64,000 nucleotides of DNA. It comes from Planctomycetota bacterium. Lineage in GTDB: Bacteria > Planctomycetota > J058 > JAJDCP01. Under the pieces are notes generated by a model. That model was given only the letters and a program-made list of their open reading frames with translations. It did not search any database and was not told the origin of the DNA. The DNA lies in assembly GCA_029260765.1 (NCBI GenBank), contig JAJDCP010000122.1, positions 21,098 through 85,097 on the forward strand, in the 5' to 3' direction. Numbering within the stretch: position 1 is the first letter of the stretch; every line of letters begins with the position of its first letter. Of this stretch, positions 28,189-36,014 are shown in pieces. The translations under genes and the position numbers were made by a program.

Positions 28189-29811
28189 CTACGGCGCCGC
28201 GAAGGCTCCCGCCTCCAAAGTGCCGCTGCGCGGGGCGCCGTGGATGTCTTCGCTGACCGCGAAGCCCGCGTCCGCCGCTCCGATCAGCGGCGAGCCGATG
28301 CTGGGGGTGCCGTCACGTTGGCTGGCGTCCCAACTCAGGGAGATGAAGTCCGCCAGACCCGTCCCATCGATGAAGCCGCTCGTGGCTCCCGTCAGCGAGC
28401 CCAGTTTCACATTCCCGGCCAGCGTGACGCCTTGCGAGCCGTTGGGGAAGCGCACGGCTTCGGCGTTCTGGCTGTAGACCGCATTGTTTGCCAGGACCAT
28501 GCCGCTGCGGTTGTTCCAAGAGCTGAGGTTCATCGCCCGGCCACTGTTGATGATCGTGTTGTGCACCACCTGAAGGTCCTTCGTCTGCCCCTGATGGTCG
28601 TGGCTGTGGAAGGCGGTCGCGCCGTTGATCAACAGGTTGTTGCGGATGATCGCCTCACCCTGCGCCTGCATCACGTTGTCGGCGGAGTTGTAGCAGATGT
28701 TGCGTTCGACGACGTTCGGCGCCTGGCCGTCGGTGCCGTAGACAATGATGCAGGGATAGTTGGTGTCGTGCACCAGGTTCTCGACGATCCAATTGTTGTA
28801 GGAACCCTGTTTGAGCTCGATGCCGTCGCCCTGGGCTGATGGCCCGCTGCCGAAGCAGCTGTAGACGTGATTCAAAGCTATGATCGAGTCGTGCATGACC
28901 ACTGCGCTGTTGTTGGCCCCGAGGTACATGCCCTCGCCCGTGCCGCCTGTGTCATGGATCTGATTGCGGGTGATGTAGAGGTGGTCGGTGTCGCGCGTGT
29001 TGGTCGACAGGGCCGCGTCCCCGGTGTGATGGATGTGGCAGCCATCGACCCAGACCTGCGAGCAGTTGTACAACCGCAGGCCCAGACTTCCGCCGGTCAG
29101 CTCCAGGCCTTCGAAGCGCACGTACTGGACAGGATTGTTGACCCCGACGTTCAGGATGTTCTGGTTGGCATCGGGGCGGGTCAGCACCACCGTGGCGCCG
29201 GAGGCGGGCCGGATGGTGATCGGGGCGGCGGCGGTGCCCGCGATCTCGAGGTTGAAATACGAGTTGATGCTGTAGCTGCCGCTGCCGATCTCGAGCAGAT
29301 CGCCGGGCTGCAAGCCCGACATCGCGGCCTTCAGCGCGGCGCCATTCTGCTCGGCGGTCTGGCCATTGTCATAGACCAACGTGATCGTGTTTGTGGCCGC
29401 GATCGAGGCCCAGCTCGGGTCGTAGGGACTGGCGCCCCCCGAAGCAGTTGGGGTCGCCGCCTGGGTGTTGGACAACGAGCCCTCGATGCCACCGACCACC
29501 GCCGCGACCGCGGCCCAGTAGGTCGAACCGTTGCTCAAACCCGAGAGGATGTGGGGGCTGCTCAGACCGACATAGGGGACCGCGGTCTGCGGCGTCACCG
29601 GGGAGCTGCTGCCGACGTACAAGGTGTAGCTGCCCGCGCCGGGCACTGAGGTCCAGCTGTAGCTGATCTCGCTGTCGCCCGCCACGGCCTGCAGGACGGG
29701 CGCTGGAACAGGTGCGGGCCCCGAAGTTCCCCCCGAGCCACTGCCTCCGCCGGACGAGCAGCCGGCCAGGAGCGACAGGACGATGAGCAATCGGGTGCGG
29801 GCAGTGTGCAT
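28189..29811 (-). CDS. lipoprotein with fibronectin-III-like and right-handed beta-helix domains
   Basis: The 540-residue product has a lipobox (LSLLAGC, Cys18), a Gly/Ser linker, a fibronectin III-like domain (about 35-120: ISYSWTSVPGAGSYTLYVGS), and a parallel beta-helix (about 165-500) with NosD/pectate-lyase-type coils rich in Asn ladders (NVVERNICYNSADNVMQAQG, VVHNTIINSG). Proteins of this kind bind or cut polysaccharides; no lyase catalytic triad could be identified by eye. AGGAGG lies seven bases before the ATG. Last gene of the MerR-led operon, 55 bases after the tail-specific protease. Confidence 0.85.
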   Translation of the reverse strand: MHTARTRLLIVLSLLAGCSSGGGSGSGGTSGPAPVPAPVLQAVAGDSEISYSWTSVPGAGSYTLYVGSSSPVTPQTAVPYVGLSSPHILSGLSNGSTYWAAVAAVVGGIEGSLSNTQAATPTASGGASPYDPSWASIAATNTITLVYDNGQTAEQNGAALKAAMSGLQPGDLLEIGSGSYSINSYFNLEIAGTAAAPITIRPASGATVVLTRPDANQNILNVGVNNPVQYVRFEGLELTGGSLGLRLYNCSQVWVDGCHIHHTGDAALSTNTRDTDHLYITRNQIHDTGGTGEGMYLGANNSAVVMHDSIIALNHVYSCFGSGPSAQGDGIELKQGSYNNWIVENLVHDTNYPCIIVYGTDGQAPNVVERNICYNSADNVMQAQGEAIIRNNLLINGATAFHSHDHQGQTKDLQVVHNTIINSGRAMNLSSWNNRSGMVLANNAVYSQNAEAVRFPNGSQGVTLAGNVKLGSLTGATSGFIDGTGLADFISLSWDASQRDGTPSIGSPLIGAADAGFAVSEDIHGAPRSGTLEAGAFAAP

Positions 29812-29866
29812 GGACGGGCCTCCTTGTGCATCGAAAAGACGCCTGGGAGCCCTGCGATGTCACACT

Positions 29867-31912
29867 TCAGTCTTCCTGCGCAGCAGCCAGCTCGGGCAGG
29901 TCTTTGCCCTGCAACAGCTGCAGATAGTCTGCCGCGACCGCCAGGCCTTCCTCGAGCAGGTAGTCGCGGGAACCATCCAGAGTCTCCCCCGCGGCCTCAC
30001 GGGCCTCTTTCTCCTTCTGGCGCGTCGGCAGGTGCAGACTGACGGTGCTGCGCTCTTGATCGCGGGTCCGCTGCGCGAGCATCCGGGTCAGAATCTGGAA
30101 GTCCGGGTCGCGGGCGACGCGCGCAGCAGAGCGCTGCGCAAGGATCTCGAAGGACGCGGGCCGCTGCTTGAAATCTGCATGCGGAACGCCGTCGATGGTG
30201 TCCCACTTCAGCGCCCTCTCGAGGTCACCCTCGAACACTTCGAGCCCGTCGAAGGCTGTCGGCAGCACGATGTCTGCCTCGACACCCTTGAGCTGCGTCG
30301 AGCTGCCCGAGACGCGGTAGAACTTGGCGATGGTCAGCTTGACCGCACCGGCCAGATCTTCCTCCAGCTCTCTGCCCTGCAGGCGCGCCAGCGCGTCGTT
30401 GAGGCCGAGCACCCGCTGCACCGTACCCTTGCCATGGGTGTTGCGGCTGCCGACCACCAGGCCGCGGCCGTAGTCTTGGATCGCCCCCGCGAAGATCTCG
30501 GAAGCCGAAGCACTGAGCGGACTGGTCAGCACCACCAGCGGACCGCTGAAGACGATCTCGGGGTCGGGATCGTCCATCACGTCGATCTCTCCTTCCCGGT
30601 CGCGCACTTGAACGATGGGCCCCGCTTCGATGAACAGGCCCGACAGCTCGATCGCCTCGTAGAGGGAGCCGCCCGAGTTGTTGCGCACGTCGATCACCAG
30701 CCCGTCGAGTTGCGTGTCTCCCAGGTCGGTGAACAGCTTGCGTACATCGACGGTCAGCCGCTTGGCCTCTTCCCCCGCGGCGCGGTTGAACTCGGCGTAG
30801 AAGGACGGCACCGTCAGCAGTCCCAGTTTCAGGACCGTGTCTCCGACAGGCATCTCACGGATCTCGAGCTTCGCGTCGTTGGCGGTCAACACGATCTTGT
30901 CGCGCACCAGCACAACCTCGCGAGTCGCCGTGGTATCGACCTCGCCTCCGGGCAGGATGGTCAGCCGCACCTTGCTGCCCTTGTCGCCGCGGATCAGCTT
31001 GACCACGTTGTCCAGCCGCCAGTCGAGTACCTCGACGCGTTCGCCAGCTTCGCCCTGCGCGACCGCTACGATCCTGTCCTGCGGAGTCAGCTGACCGCTG
31101 AGCTGGGCCGGTCCACCAGGGACCAGCTCGGTGATCACCGTGTAGGGTCCCTCGCGCCGCAACATGGCGCCGATCCCTTCGAGGGAATGGCCCTGCTGGA
31201 TATTGAAGTTCTGCCGCGTGATCGGCTTCAGATAGACCGTGTGCGGATCGTAGCTGCGGCACAGCGCCGACAGGAAGATCTCCAGCACGTCGCGAGATTC
31301 CATCTCGCCCACGGTCTTGTTCAGATTCTCAAACCGCTCGCGCAAGCGCGGCAGGTACACCGAGGCGGACTCGCCCGAGAGCTCTGAGCGCAATGCCTGC
31401 TCTTTCAGATAGGGCCGCCAGAGGCCGTCGAGCTGGCCAGAATCGGTGGCCCAGGCCGCCTCGGAACGGTCGATCTGCACGGTCTCTTCGAGCTCGAAGT
31501 CGAAGGGCGCCTCCTGGCTGAGCAGCTCTTGCGCATGAGCTGCGCGTTCGCCTACCCGCTGCGCGTAGCGCGCAAAGATCGCGAAAGCCACGCTCAGGTC
31601 CGGCTCGGCCTTGCGCAGCTGGTCGTCGAGCAGGGTCGCATGCTTGTCGAACTCGGCGATGTCGCTGGCCAGAAAGAACAGCCGCTCGGGGTCAAAGGCA
31701 TCGACACAGCCAGCCAGCCACAAGCGGGAGATCGCATCGTCGAGATGCGCCTGGGAATAGTGCAGCTGCGTGAGGTAGGCGCCGACCAGCCGGGCGACGT
31801 CGGGTTGGTGGGAATCGGGCTGCAGCGGGTCCTGAGGATCTTGGGCCAGCAGGCAGCTCGACGTCAGCAGGGCAACGGCGCACAAGCACCAGAGGCGGCG
31901 GGTAGAGAACAT
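29867..31912 (-). CDS. prc: carboxy-terminal (tail-specific) processing protease
   Basis: The 681-residue enzyme has a signal peptide (MFSTRRLWCLCAVALLTSSC, possible lipidation at Cys20), a Prc-type N-terminal helical domain, a PDZ domain (about 235-330: LEGIGAMLRREGPYTVITEL), an S41 protease core and a DUF3340-like C-terminus. The Ser/Lys dyad is visible: SPLSASASEIFAGA supplies Ser, NTHGKGTVQ the Lys. It degrades or trims periplasmic proteins from their C-termini, often peptidoglycan enzymes. ATG 31912 is used because the signal peptide starts there. It lies 119 bases downstream of the thioredoxin-like gene. Confidence 0.95.
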   Translation of the reverse strand: MFSTRRLWCLCAVALLTSSCLLAQDPQDPLQPDSHQPDVARLVGAYLTQLHYSQAHLDDAISRLWLAGCVDAFDPERLFFLASDIAEFDKHATLLDDQLRKAEPDLSVAFAIFARYAQRVGERAAHAQELLSQEAPFDFELEETVQIDRSEAAWATDSGQLDGLWRPYLKEQALRSELSGESASVYLPRLRERFENLNKTVGEMESRDVLEIFLSALCRSYDPHTVYLKPITRQNFNIQQGHSLEGIGAMLRREGPYTVITELVPGGPAQLSGQLTPQDRIVAVAQGEAGERVEVLDWRLDNVVKLIRGDKGSKVRLTILPGGEVDTTATREVVLVRDKIVLTANDAKLEIREMPVGDTVLKLGLLTVPSFYAEFNRAAGEEAKRLTVDVRKLFTDLGDTQLDGLVIDVRNNSGGSLYEAIELSGLFIEAGPIVQVRDREGEIDVMDDPDPEIVFSGPLVVLTSPLSASASEIFAGAIQDYGRGLVVGSRNTHGKGTVQRVLGLNDALARLQGRELEEDLAGAVKLTIAKFYRVSGSSTQLKGVEADIVLPTAFDGLEVFEGDLERALKWDTIDGVPHADFKQRPASFEILAQRSAARVARDPDFQILTRMLAQRTRDQERSTVSLHLPTRQKEKEAREAAGETLDGSRDYLLEEGLAVAADYLQLLQGKDLPELAAAQED

Positions 31913-32031
31913 GGTGTTTCCTGATCCTTGCGGGAGGCATTCCCGCGGAGAGCTGCATCTTAGGGGCTGCCGCGCCTTCGGGCCAGAGTTAGAAGCATCT
32001 TCCCCTCGGCCACAAGAGCTGGGCGACGCGC

Positions 32032-32871
32032 TCAATCCCCTTGCCGGGTACAGACATAGCGTTCGCGGGAGCTGTTCCAGCGGTAGCGCGGCGAACGCTG
32101 CTCCATGCCCGCCACGAAGGCCTCGAGATCCGTCTCGAGCGGAAGAATCGCCTGCAGACGGGCTGCTGCGCGTTGATCAGCATGGCTCAAGGTTTCGAGC
32201 AGGCGGAAATTCGTGTGCATGCCGTGCTGCTCGACCACCTCCTGCAGTTGCTCGAGCTCTTGCTGCAATTCCAGCAGTTCGGGTGGGCGTTTGGGATCTT
32301 CGATGCGCAGGCCACGCAGAGCCCGCAGCGCGGGCAGGCCCGCCTCGATCAGGGCCTGTCGAGCCGACAGAGCTTCCTCCCCAGCGCCTTCTTGGTAGGC
32401 GAGCAGCTGCTCCTCGAGCAGGCGCACATCTTCGCTGCTCGGGATGGCATAACTGAGGGCGAAACGGGTCAGGCGCGGTGTCTGGCCCTGCGCCAACTCA
32501 GCCAGAACCTCCAAAAACAAGCCAGATGTCTTGGGACTCCGCAACCTCACGACCTGCTGACCCGAGCCGTCATACAGCAACACCCAACTCTCGTTGCGAT
32601 GGATCCCGAGCAGGCCACACGCCTCGGCCGTGCCGTTGCGTGAATCGAAGCGCACGAAGACGGCCTCGGCAAAGGCGGCAAGCGCCCGGTTGGTGTCTGC
32701 GTCATGCTCCATGACGCCGCAGGTGACGCCTCATATCGAGTCCATGACATACACCAACGCCGGCTTGCCGTCGTCCTGCGCTTCGGCGAGCGCCGCCTCG
32801 GGGTCGTCTCGCCAGTTCTGCGCGTGGACCGCCAGGCACACAACCAGCAATGTAGAGAGGGATCGTAGCAT
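32032..32871 (-). CDS. secreted thioredoxin-like protein with in-frame TGA, candidate selenoprotein
   Basis: From ATG 32871 (GGAG upstream) the frame gives a signal peptide (MLRSLSTLLVVCLAVHA), then WRDDPEAALAEAQDDGKPAL, strand LVYVMDSI, a TGA at 32731-32733 (codon 47), and goes on in the same frame for 232 codons (GVTCGVMEHDADTNRALAAF, then FVRFDSRNG). In Thioredoxin_7/DUF255-like proteins the first active-site Cys sits exactly where the TGA falls (GKPxLVYxxxxxC); Cys51 would be the second redox residue, in a U-x3-C spacing. A perfect hairpin follows at SECIS distance. Protein-like sequence on both sides argues against decay. TGA is an ordinary stop elsewhere here. The C-terminal part is helical (YQEGAGEEALSARQALIEAG). 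If not Sec, it is a nonsense allele. Confidence 0.65.
32699..32717 (-). promoter_or_regulatory. SECIS-like hairpin after the in-frame TGA
   Basis: The message reads GCGTCATGGAGCATGACGC, a perfect 7-pair stem with the 5-base loop GGAGC. The loop starts 20 bases after the UGA and begins with GG. Known bacterial SECIS elements lie just downstream of the UGA, with an apical loop roughly 16-37 bases away and a G in the first two loop positions; E. coli fdhF has nearly the same spacing. The element also codes for protein (CGVMEHDA), so the match is suggestive, not proof. Confidence 0.55.
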
Positions 32872-32956
32872 GGCAAGGCTCTCCAAATGCAAAGGGGAAC
32901 TCTCTTGAGAACGCTGGTCTCCCAAGACAAGTTCCCTCAACCATGCGCGTTGGCTG

Positions 32957-35461
32957 CTACAGCAATCCCGCCAGCACAGCTCCTTCAGCTCCGCAGCCCG
33001 TCAACGCCCGCCAGGCTTCGTCGGGAGCCGCCGGCTTGCCAGCCTCGGCGTCCGCCAGGGCCTGCAACGCCAGGACTGCCGCCGCATCGCTCTTGCCCTG
33101 CAACCACTGCGCGGCCTTCAACAGCACACGCCGCCGGGCGCCCTTGCGTCGAGTGTGGCCGAGCAGCACCAGGGCAAGTACAGCAGCCGCCGTGCGCTCG
33201 ACGCTTCCTCCAAAGCTGCCGTCGGCGCCCTGCTGACGGGCCAGGCGCGCCGACGGGTCTGCCGGCGCCGCATCGGCTGGTGGGGGCGCTGGACATTCCG
33301 GCCTCGGCAGCTCCGGTCCGCCCGGCCTCGAACCGGACCCCGGCCCTCGCCCTGCCATGAGCCGCCGAGGACTCGGCGGCTCTTCCGCAGCAGCCCCACC
33401 GAGCCCCAGACTGTCGACAACACGCCCGAACAGGCTGCGGCTCTTCTTTCCGCGTCCGCTGCGCTTGCGCTTCTCCTGGCCGCTCGGAGCCCCGTCCAGG
33501 TCGGGAGCCGAACGCCTGCGCCGGTATCTCACAGGCGACGGAGCCGAGGGGGCCGGGGGCGGGCAGGCCATCGCCGCGGGCATGCCGCCAGCCATCGCCT
33601 GAAACAAGCCTGCCGCTGCCTGCGGAGGCACCGAGCCACCGGTCTTGAAACTCTCGTCCCACTCTTCGGGCAGCTCTGCCGGTTGCACGACCTCGACCGG
33701 TTTCCCGCGGACTGTCATCGACTTCTCAACGGCCACAAACGCCGTGAAACGCGAAGCGATCGAATGCTTCAGCGCGACCTCGATGATGTCGGGCCGGATG
33801 GCCTCCTCTTCATACGGCTTGAGCAACAGCCGATCTTGCAGATAGGCGACGCGTTCGCGGGCCCACAGCGCGCCCAGAGGGAAGCTCACCTTGCGCGGCT
33901 GCGCTGTCAGGCTGAGGCTGCCCTGGGCCTCGCGGCCGCGGACTTTCACCACTTCCGGGGCGCCCTCGATCAGCAGCGCCGCGGGTCGGCCGAGAAAGAC
34001 GGTCGCCGGCTCGGGCCGGGCCGCCAGATGTCCTTCGACCACCAGCCCGTCGGTCAGCGGACTGCCGAACCGCGCCTCGAGCCGGACCACGGTCTCTTCG
34101 ATGGCGGCATCCGGGGTGGTCAACTCGCAGCAACCACCTCCCACCCGAGCCAGGGTCTTCAGCAGGGCCGCGTTGACCGCGGTGCCGATGCCCAGCGTGA
34201 AGAAGCGGGCGCTCTTGCGGCGCTTGGCCACGGCAGGCACCAGCTCATTCTCGCCCCACGACTGGCCATCGGTGATGAACAGCACGCTGCGCATGCTCCC
34301 CTCGCCGGTCTCTCCCTCGAGCGCTGCCTTGATCGCAGGCAACATCACCGTCCCGCCGCGGGCGTGGAGCCCAGCGATCCAGCGGTCGGCCTCGGCCAGG
34401 CTGGCCTCGGTGTACTCGCTGAAGGCCTGCTTGTTGTCGGCGAAGAACTCCAGGCGGTCGTCGAAGGCGATCAGCTTGAAACGGTCCCCTTCACTCAGCC
34501 CGTGCAGGGCGGCAGACAGCGCATCCCGCGCCGCGGTCATCTTCTTGCCCCGCATCGAGCCGGAGATGTCGACGACAAACACCGCGTCGCGTGGCAGGGC
34601 CCGCGGCAGAGCCCGGGTCGGCGGATTGACCTGCACCAGCGTGTGGTGGCCATCCGTCCAGGCCTCCAGCGAGGTGGTCTCTGCCTGGCCGGTCTCGAAG
34701 CTGAGGATGAAGTCTTTGTTCAAGCTGGCTTTCCCCGAAGGTGCGACGCGCAGACGGCCCTCAGCGAGGGACATCTGGATGGCATGCAGTGAACAGCTCA
34801 GGTTCGTGACCGGCCCCTCGATCTCCACCTCCAACTGCAGGGGCGTCCCCCCTTCAAGCCGCAAGGGCGGCTGCAGGCGCGACGCATCGGGCACGGCGTC
34901 GGTGTCAGGCAGCGAGCCGGATCCTTCATGCGACTGTGGGTTGCCGGTCAGGAAGCGCGGAGCGATGGTGGTCGGGAAACGCCAACGAAAGCTGCCATCG
35001 ACGACCTCCAGCCGCTCGACAATCACCATCCGCACCGAGACCTCGGTCTTGGGAGGCAGGTTGGTGACCCGCAGAGTGTGCACATCGTCGCGCTCCTGCG
35101 TCACCAGCGCCGCCCGATGCCCGTCGCTGCGAGCCTGGGCGAAGACCTGCTCGGCCTCTTTGCGCTCACGGCACTCGGCCCGGACGGTGATGTCTCCCGC
35201 GATCAGCTCCATCTCGACCAGCGCCCCATTCTCGGGCAGAGGGAAGATATGCACCGCCTCGAGTGGCTGGGCGTAGTCGTTGCTGAAGCGCTGCTCGACG
35301 ACGGTGCAGCTACAGTTGCCCGCGATGGAGCAGCCGACTTTGACCTCTTTGAGTGGAAGCGCTCGCTGGGCGCCGTCGACCAGCGCGAGCAGGCCGCCGA
35401 GACCAGCAGGATGGCGGGGAGTGTCTAGGGTGGGGCAGGGCTCGAGGAGCTGAGGAGTCAT
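32957..35461 (-). CDS. VIT and von Willebrand A domain protein with toroid-like C-terminus
   Basis: The 834-residue protein has a VIT domain (about 30-160: VKVGCSIAGNCSCTVVEQRF), a VWA domain (about 290-470) with an intact MIDAS start DISGSMRG and later FITDGQS, then beta domains, a Pro/Arg-rich linker (about 625-740) and a C-terminal helical repeat (RLARQQGADGSFGGSVERTA onward) that resembles the QxxDGSWG repeats of alpha/alpha-toroid terpenoid-cyclase-like domains. No signal peptide, so likely cytoplasmic. The ATG overlaps the MerR stop as ATGA, so it is translated with the regulator. Confidence 0.88.
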   Translation of the reverse strand: MTPQLLEPCPTLDTPRHPAGLGGLLALVDGAQRALPLKEVKVGCSIAGNCSCTVVEQRFSNDYAQPLEAVHIFPLPENGALVEMELIAGDITVRAECRERKEAEQVFAQARSDGHRAALVTQERDDVHTLRVTNLPPKTEVSVRMVIVERLEVVDGSFRWRFPTTIAPRFLTGNPQSHEGSGSLPDTDAVPDASRLQPPLRLEGGTPLQLEVEIEGPVTNLSCSLHAIQMSLAEGRLRVAPSGKASLNKDFILSFETGQAETTSLEAWTDGHHTLVQVNPPTRALPRALPRDAVFVVDISGSMRGKKMTAARDALSAALHGLSEGDRFKLIAFDDRLEFFADNKQAFSEYTEASLAEADRWIAGLHARGGTVMLPAIKAALEGETGEGSMRSVLFITDGQSWGENELVPAVAKRRKSARFFTLGIGTAVNAALLKTLARVGGGCCELTTPDAAIEETVVRLEARFGSPLTDGLVVEGHLAARPEPATVFLGRPAALLIEGAPEVVKVRGREAQGSLSLTAQPRKVSFPLGALWARERVAYLQDRLLLKPYEEEAIRPDIIEVALKHSIASRFTAFVAVEKSMTVRGKPVEVVQPAELPEEWDESFKTGGSVPPQAAAGLFQAMAGGMPAAMACPPPAPSAPSPVRYRRRRSAPDLDGAPSGQEKRKRSGRGKKSRSLFGRVVDSLGLGGAAAEEPPSPRRLMAGRGPGSGSRPGGPELPRPECPAPPPADAAPADPSARLARQQGADGSFGGSVERTAAAVLALVLLGHTRRKGARRRVLLKAAQWLQGKSDAAAVLALQALADAEAGKPAAPDEAWRALTGCGAEGAVLAGLL

Positions 35462-35958
35462 GGGGAACCTCCGGGAGTGTCGGACAAGGACACGATGATG
35501 CGTTGCAGGACGGCCTCGGGATCGGAAACTTGCGCCGGATCGATCGTCACGATCACACCCGGACGGACCATTACGGACAACAGCGGACGCTGCGCGGGCT
35601 CGGCGGGCGGACCCGCGCCGAGGGCCTCGCGGACGGCGGCTTCGAGCTGTTGAGCTGTCGCCGCCTGCAAGCTGCGTTGGATCTGTGCCAGCGACTGCTC
35701 GCGGGCCTGCAGCAACTTGATCGCGACCACCCGCAACAGATGCTCGAAGCCATAGAGGGCTGTGCGGCCTTTGTAGCGGGCAGGTTTCGGCAGCAGACCC
35801 AGCGTCTGGTAGTAGCGCAGGGTGCGCACGTCGGGAACAGCCCGCACGCGCTCGTCGCTGGTCTTCAGATCGATCTGCGCGAGCAGCTCACCCGCGGCCT
35901 GGACCAGCCCGGGCAGGCTCAGCTCACAATCACGGATGCTTTCGAGTGCAGCTTCCAT
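35458..35958 (-). CDS. MerR-family regulator, operon head
   Basis: This 166-residue protein has a MerR-like winged helix at about residues 25-105, with TLRYYQTLGLLPKPARYKGRTALYG (quoted in pieces: TLRYYQTLGLL, KGRTALYG), then helices QSLAQIQRSLQAAT and a C-terminal domain of about 50 residues. No Cys pair for metal sensing is present. The ATG at 35958 lies seven bases after a -10 box. An 18-base palindrome in its own promoter is a likely autoregulatory operator. Its stop overlaps the VWA gene start. Confidence 0.85.
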   Translation of the reverse strand: MEAALESIRDCELSLPGLVQAAGELLAQIDLKTSDERVRAVPDVRTLRYYQTLGLLPKPARYKGRTALYGFEHLLRVVAIKLLQAREQSLAQIQRSLQAATAQQLEAAVREALGAGPPAEPAQRPLLSVMVRPGVIVTIDPAQVSDPEAVLQRIIVSLSDTPGGSP

Positions 35959-35965
35959 GCCCAAT

Positions 35966-35994
35966 ACTGTAACAGTGACAGTAATCACTGTCAA
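35966..35994 (-). promoter_or_regulatory. promoter and palindromic operator of the MerR operon
   Basis: On the minus strand: TTGACA (35989-35994), 17-base spacer, TACAGT (35966-35971), then seven bases to the MerR ATG. Transcription would start at or next to the ATG, giving a leaderless message. The perfect palindrome TGACAGTAATCACTGTCA (35976-35993, plus strand) overlaps the -35 box and spacer, fitting a repressor or MerR-activator site. Confidence 0.75.
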
Positions 35995-36014
35995 TTGACA
36001 TGCAAAAAAATCTC

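Noticed and set aside
32731..32733. Reassigned genetic code (TGA as Trp or Gly)
   Set aside because: TGA is the stop in many clear genes here, including the ATGA and TGATG junctions, so only local recoding or mutation can explain this codon.
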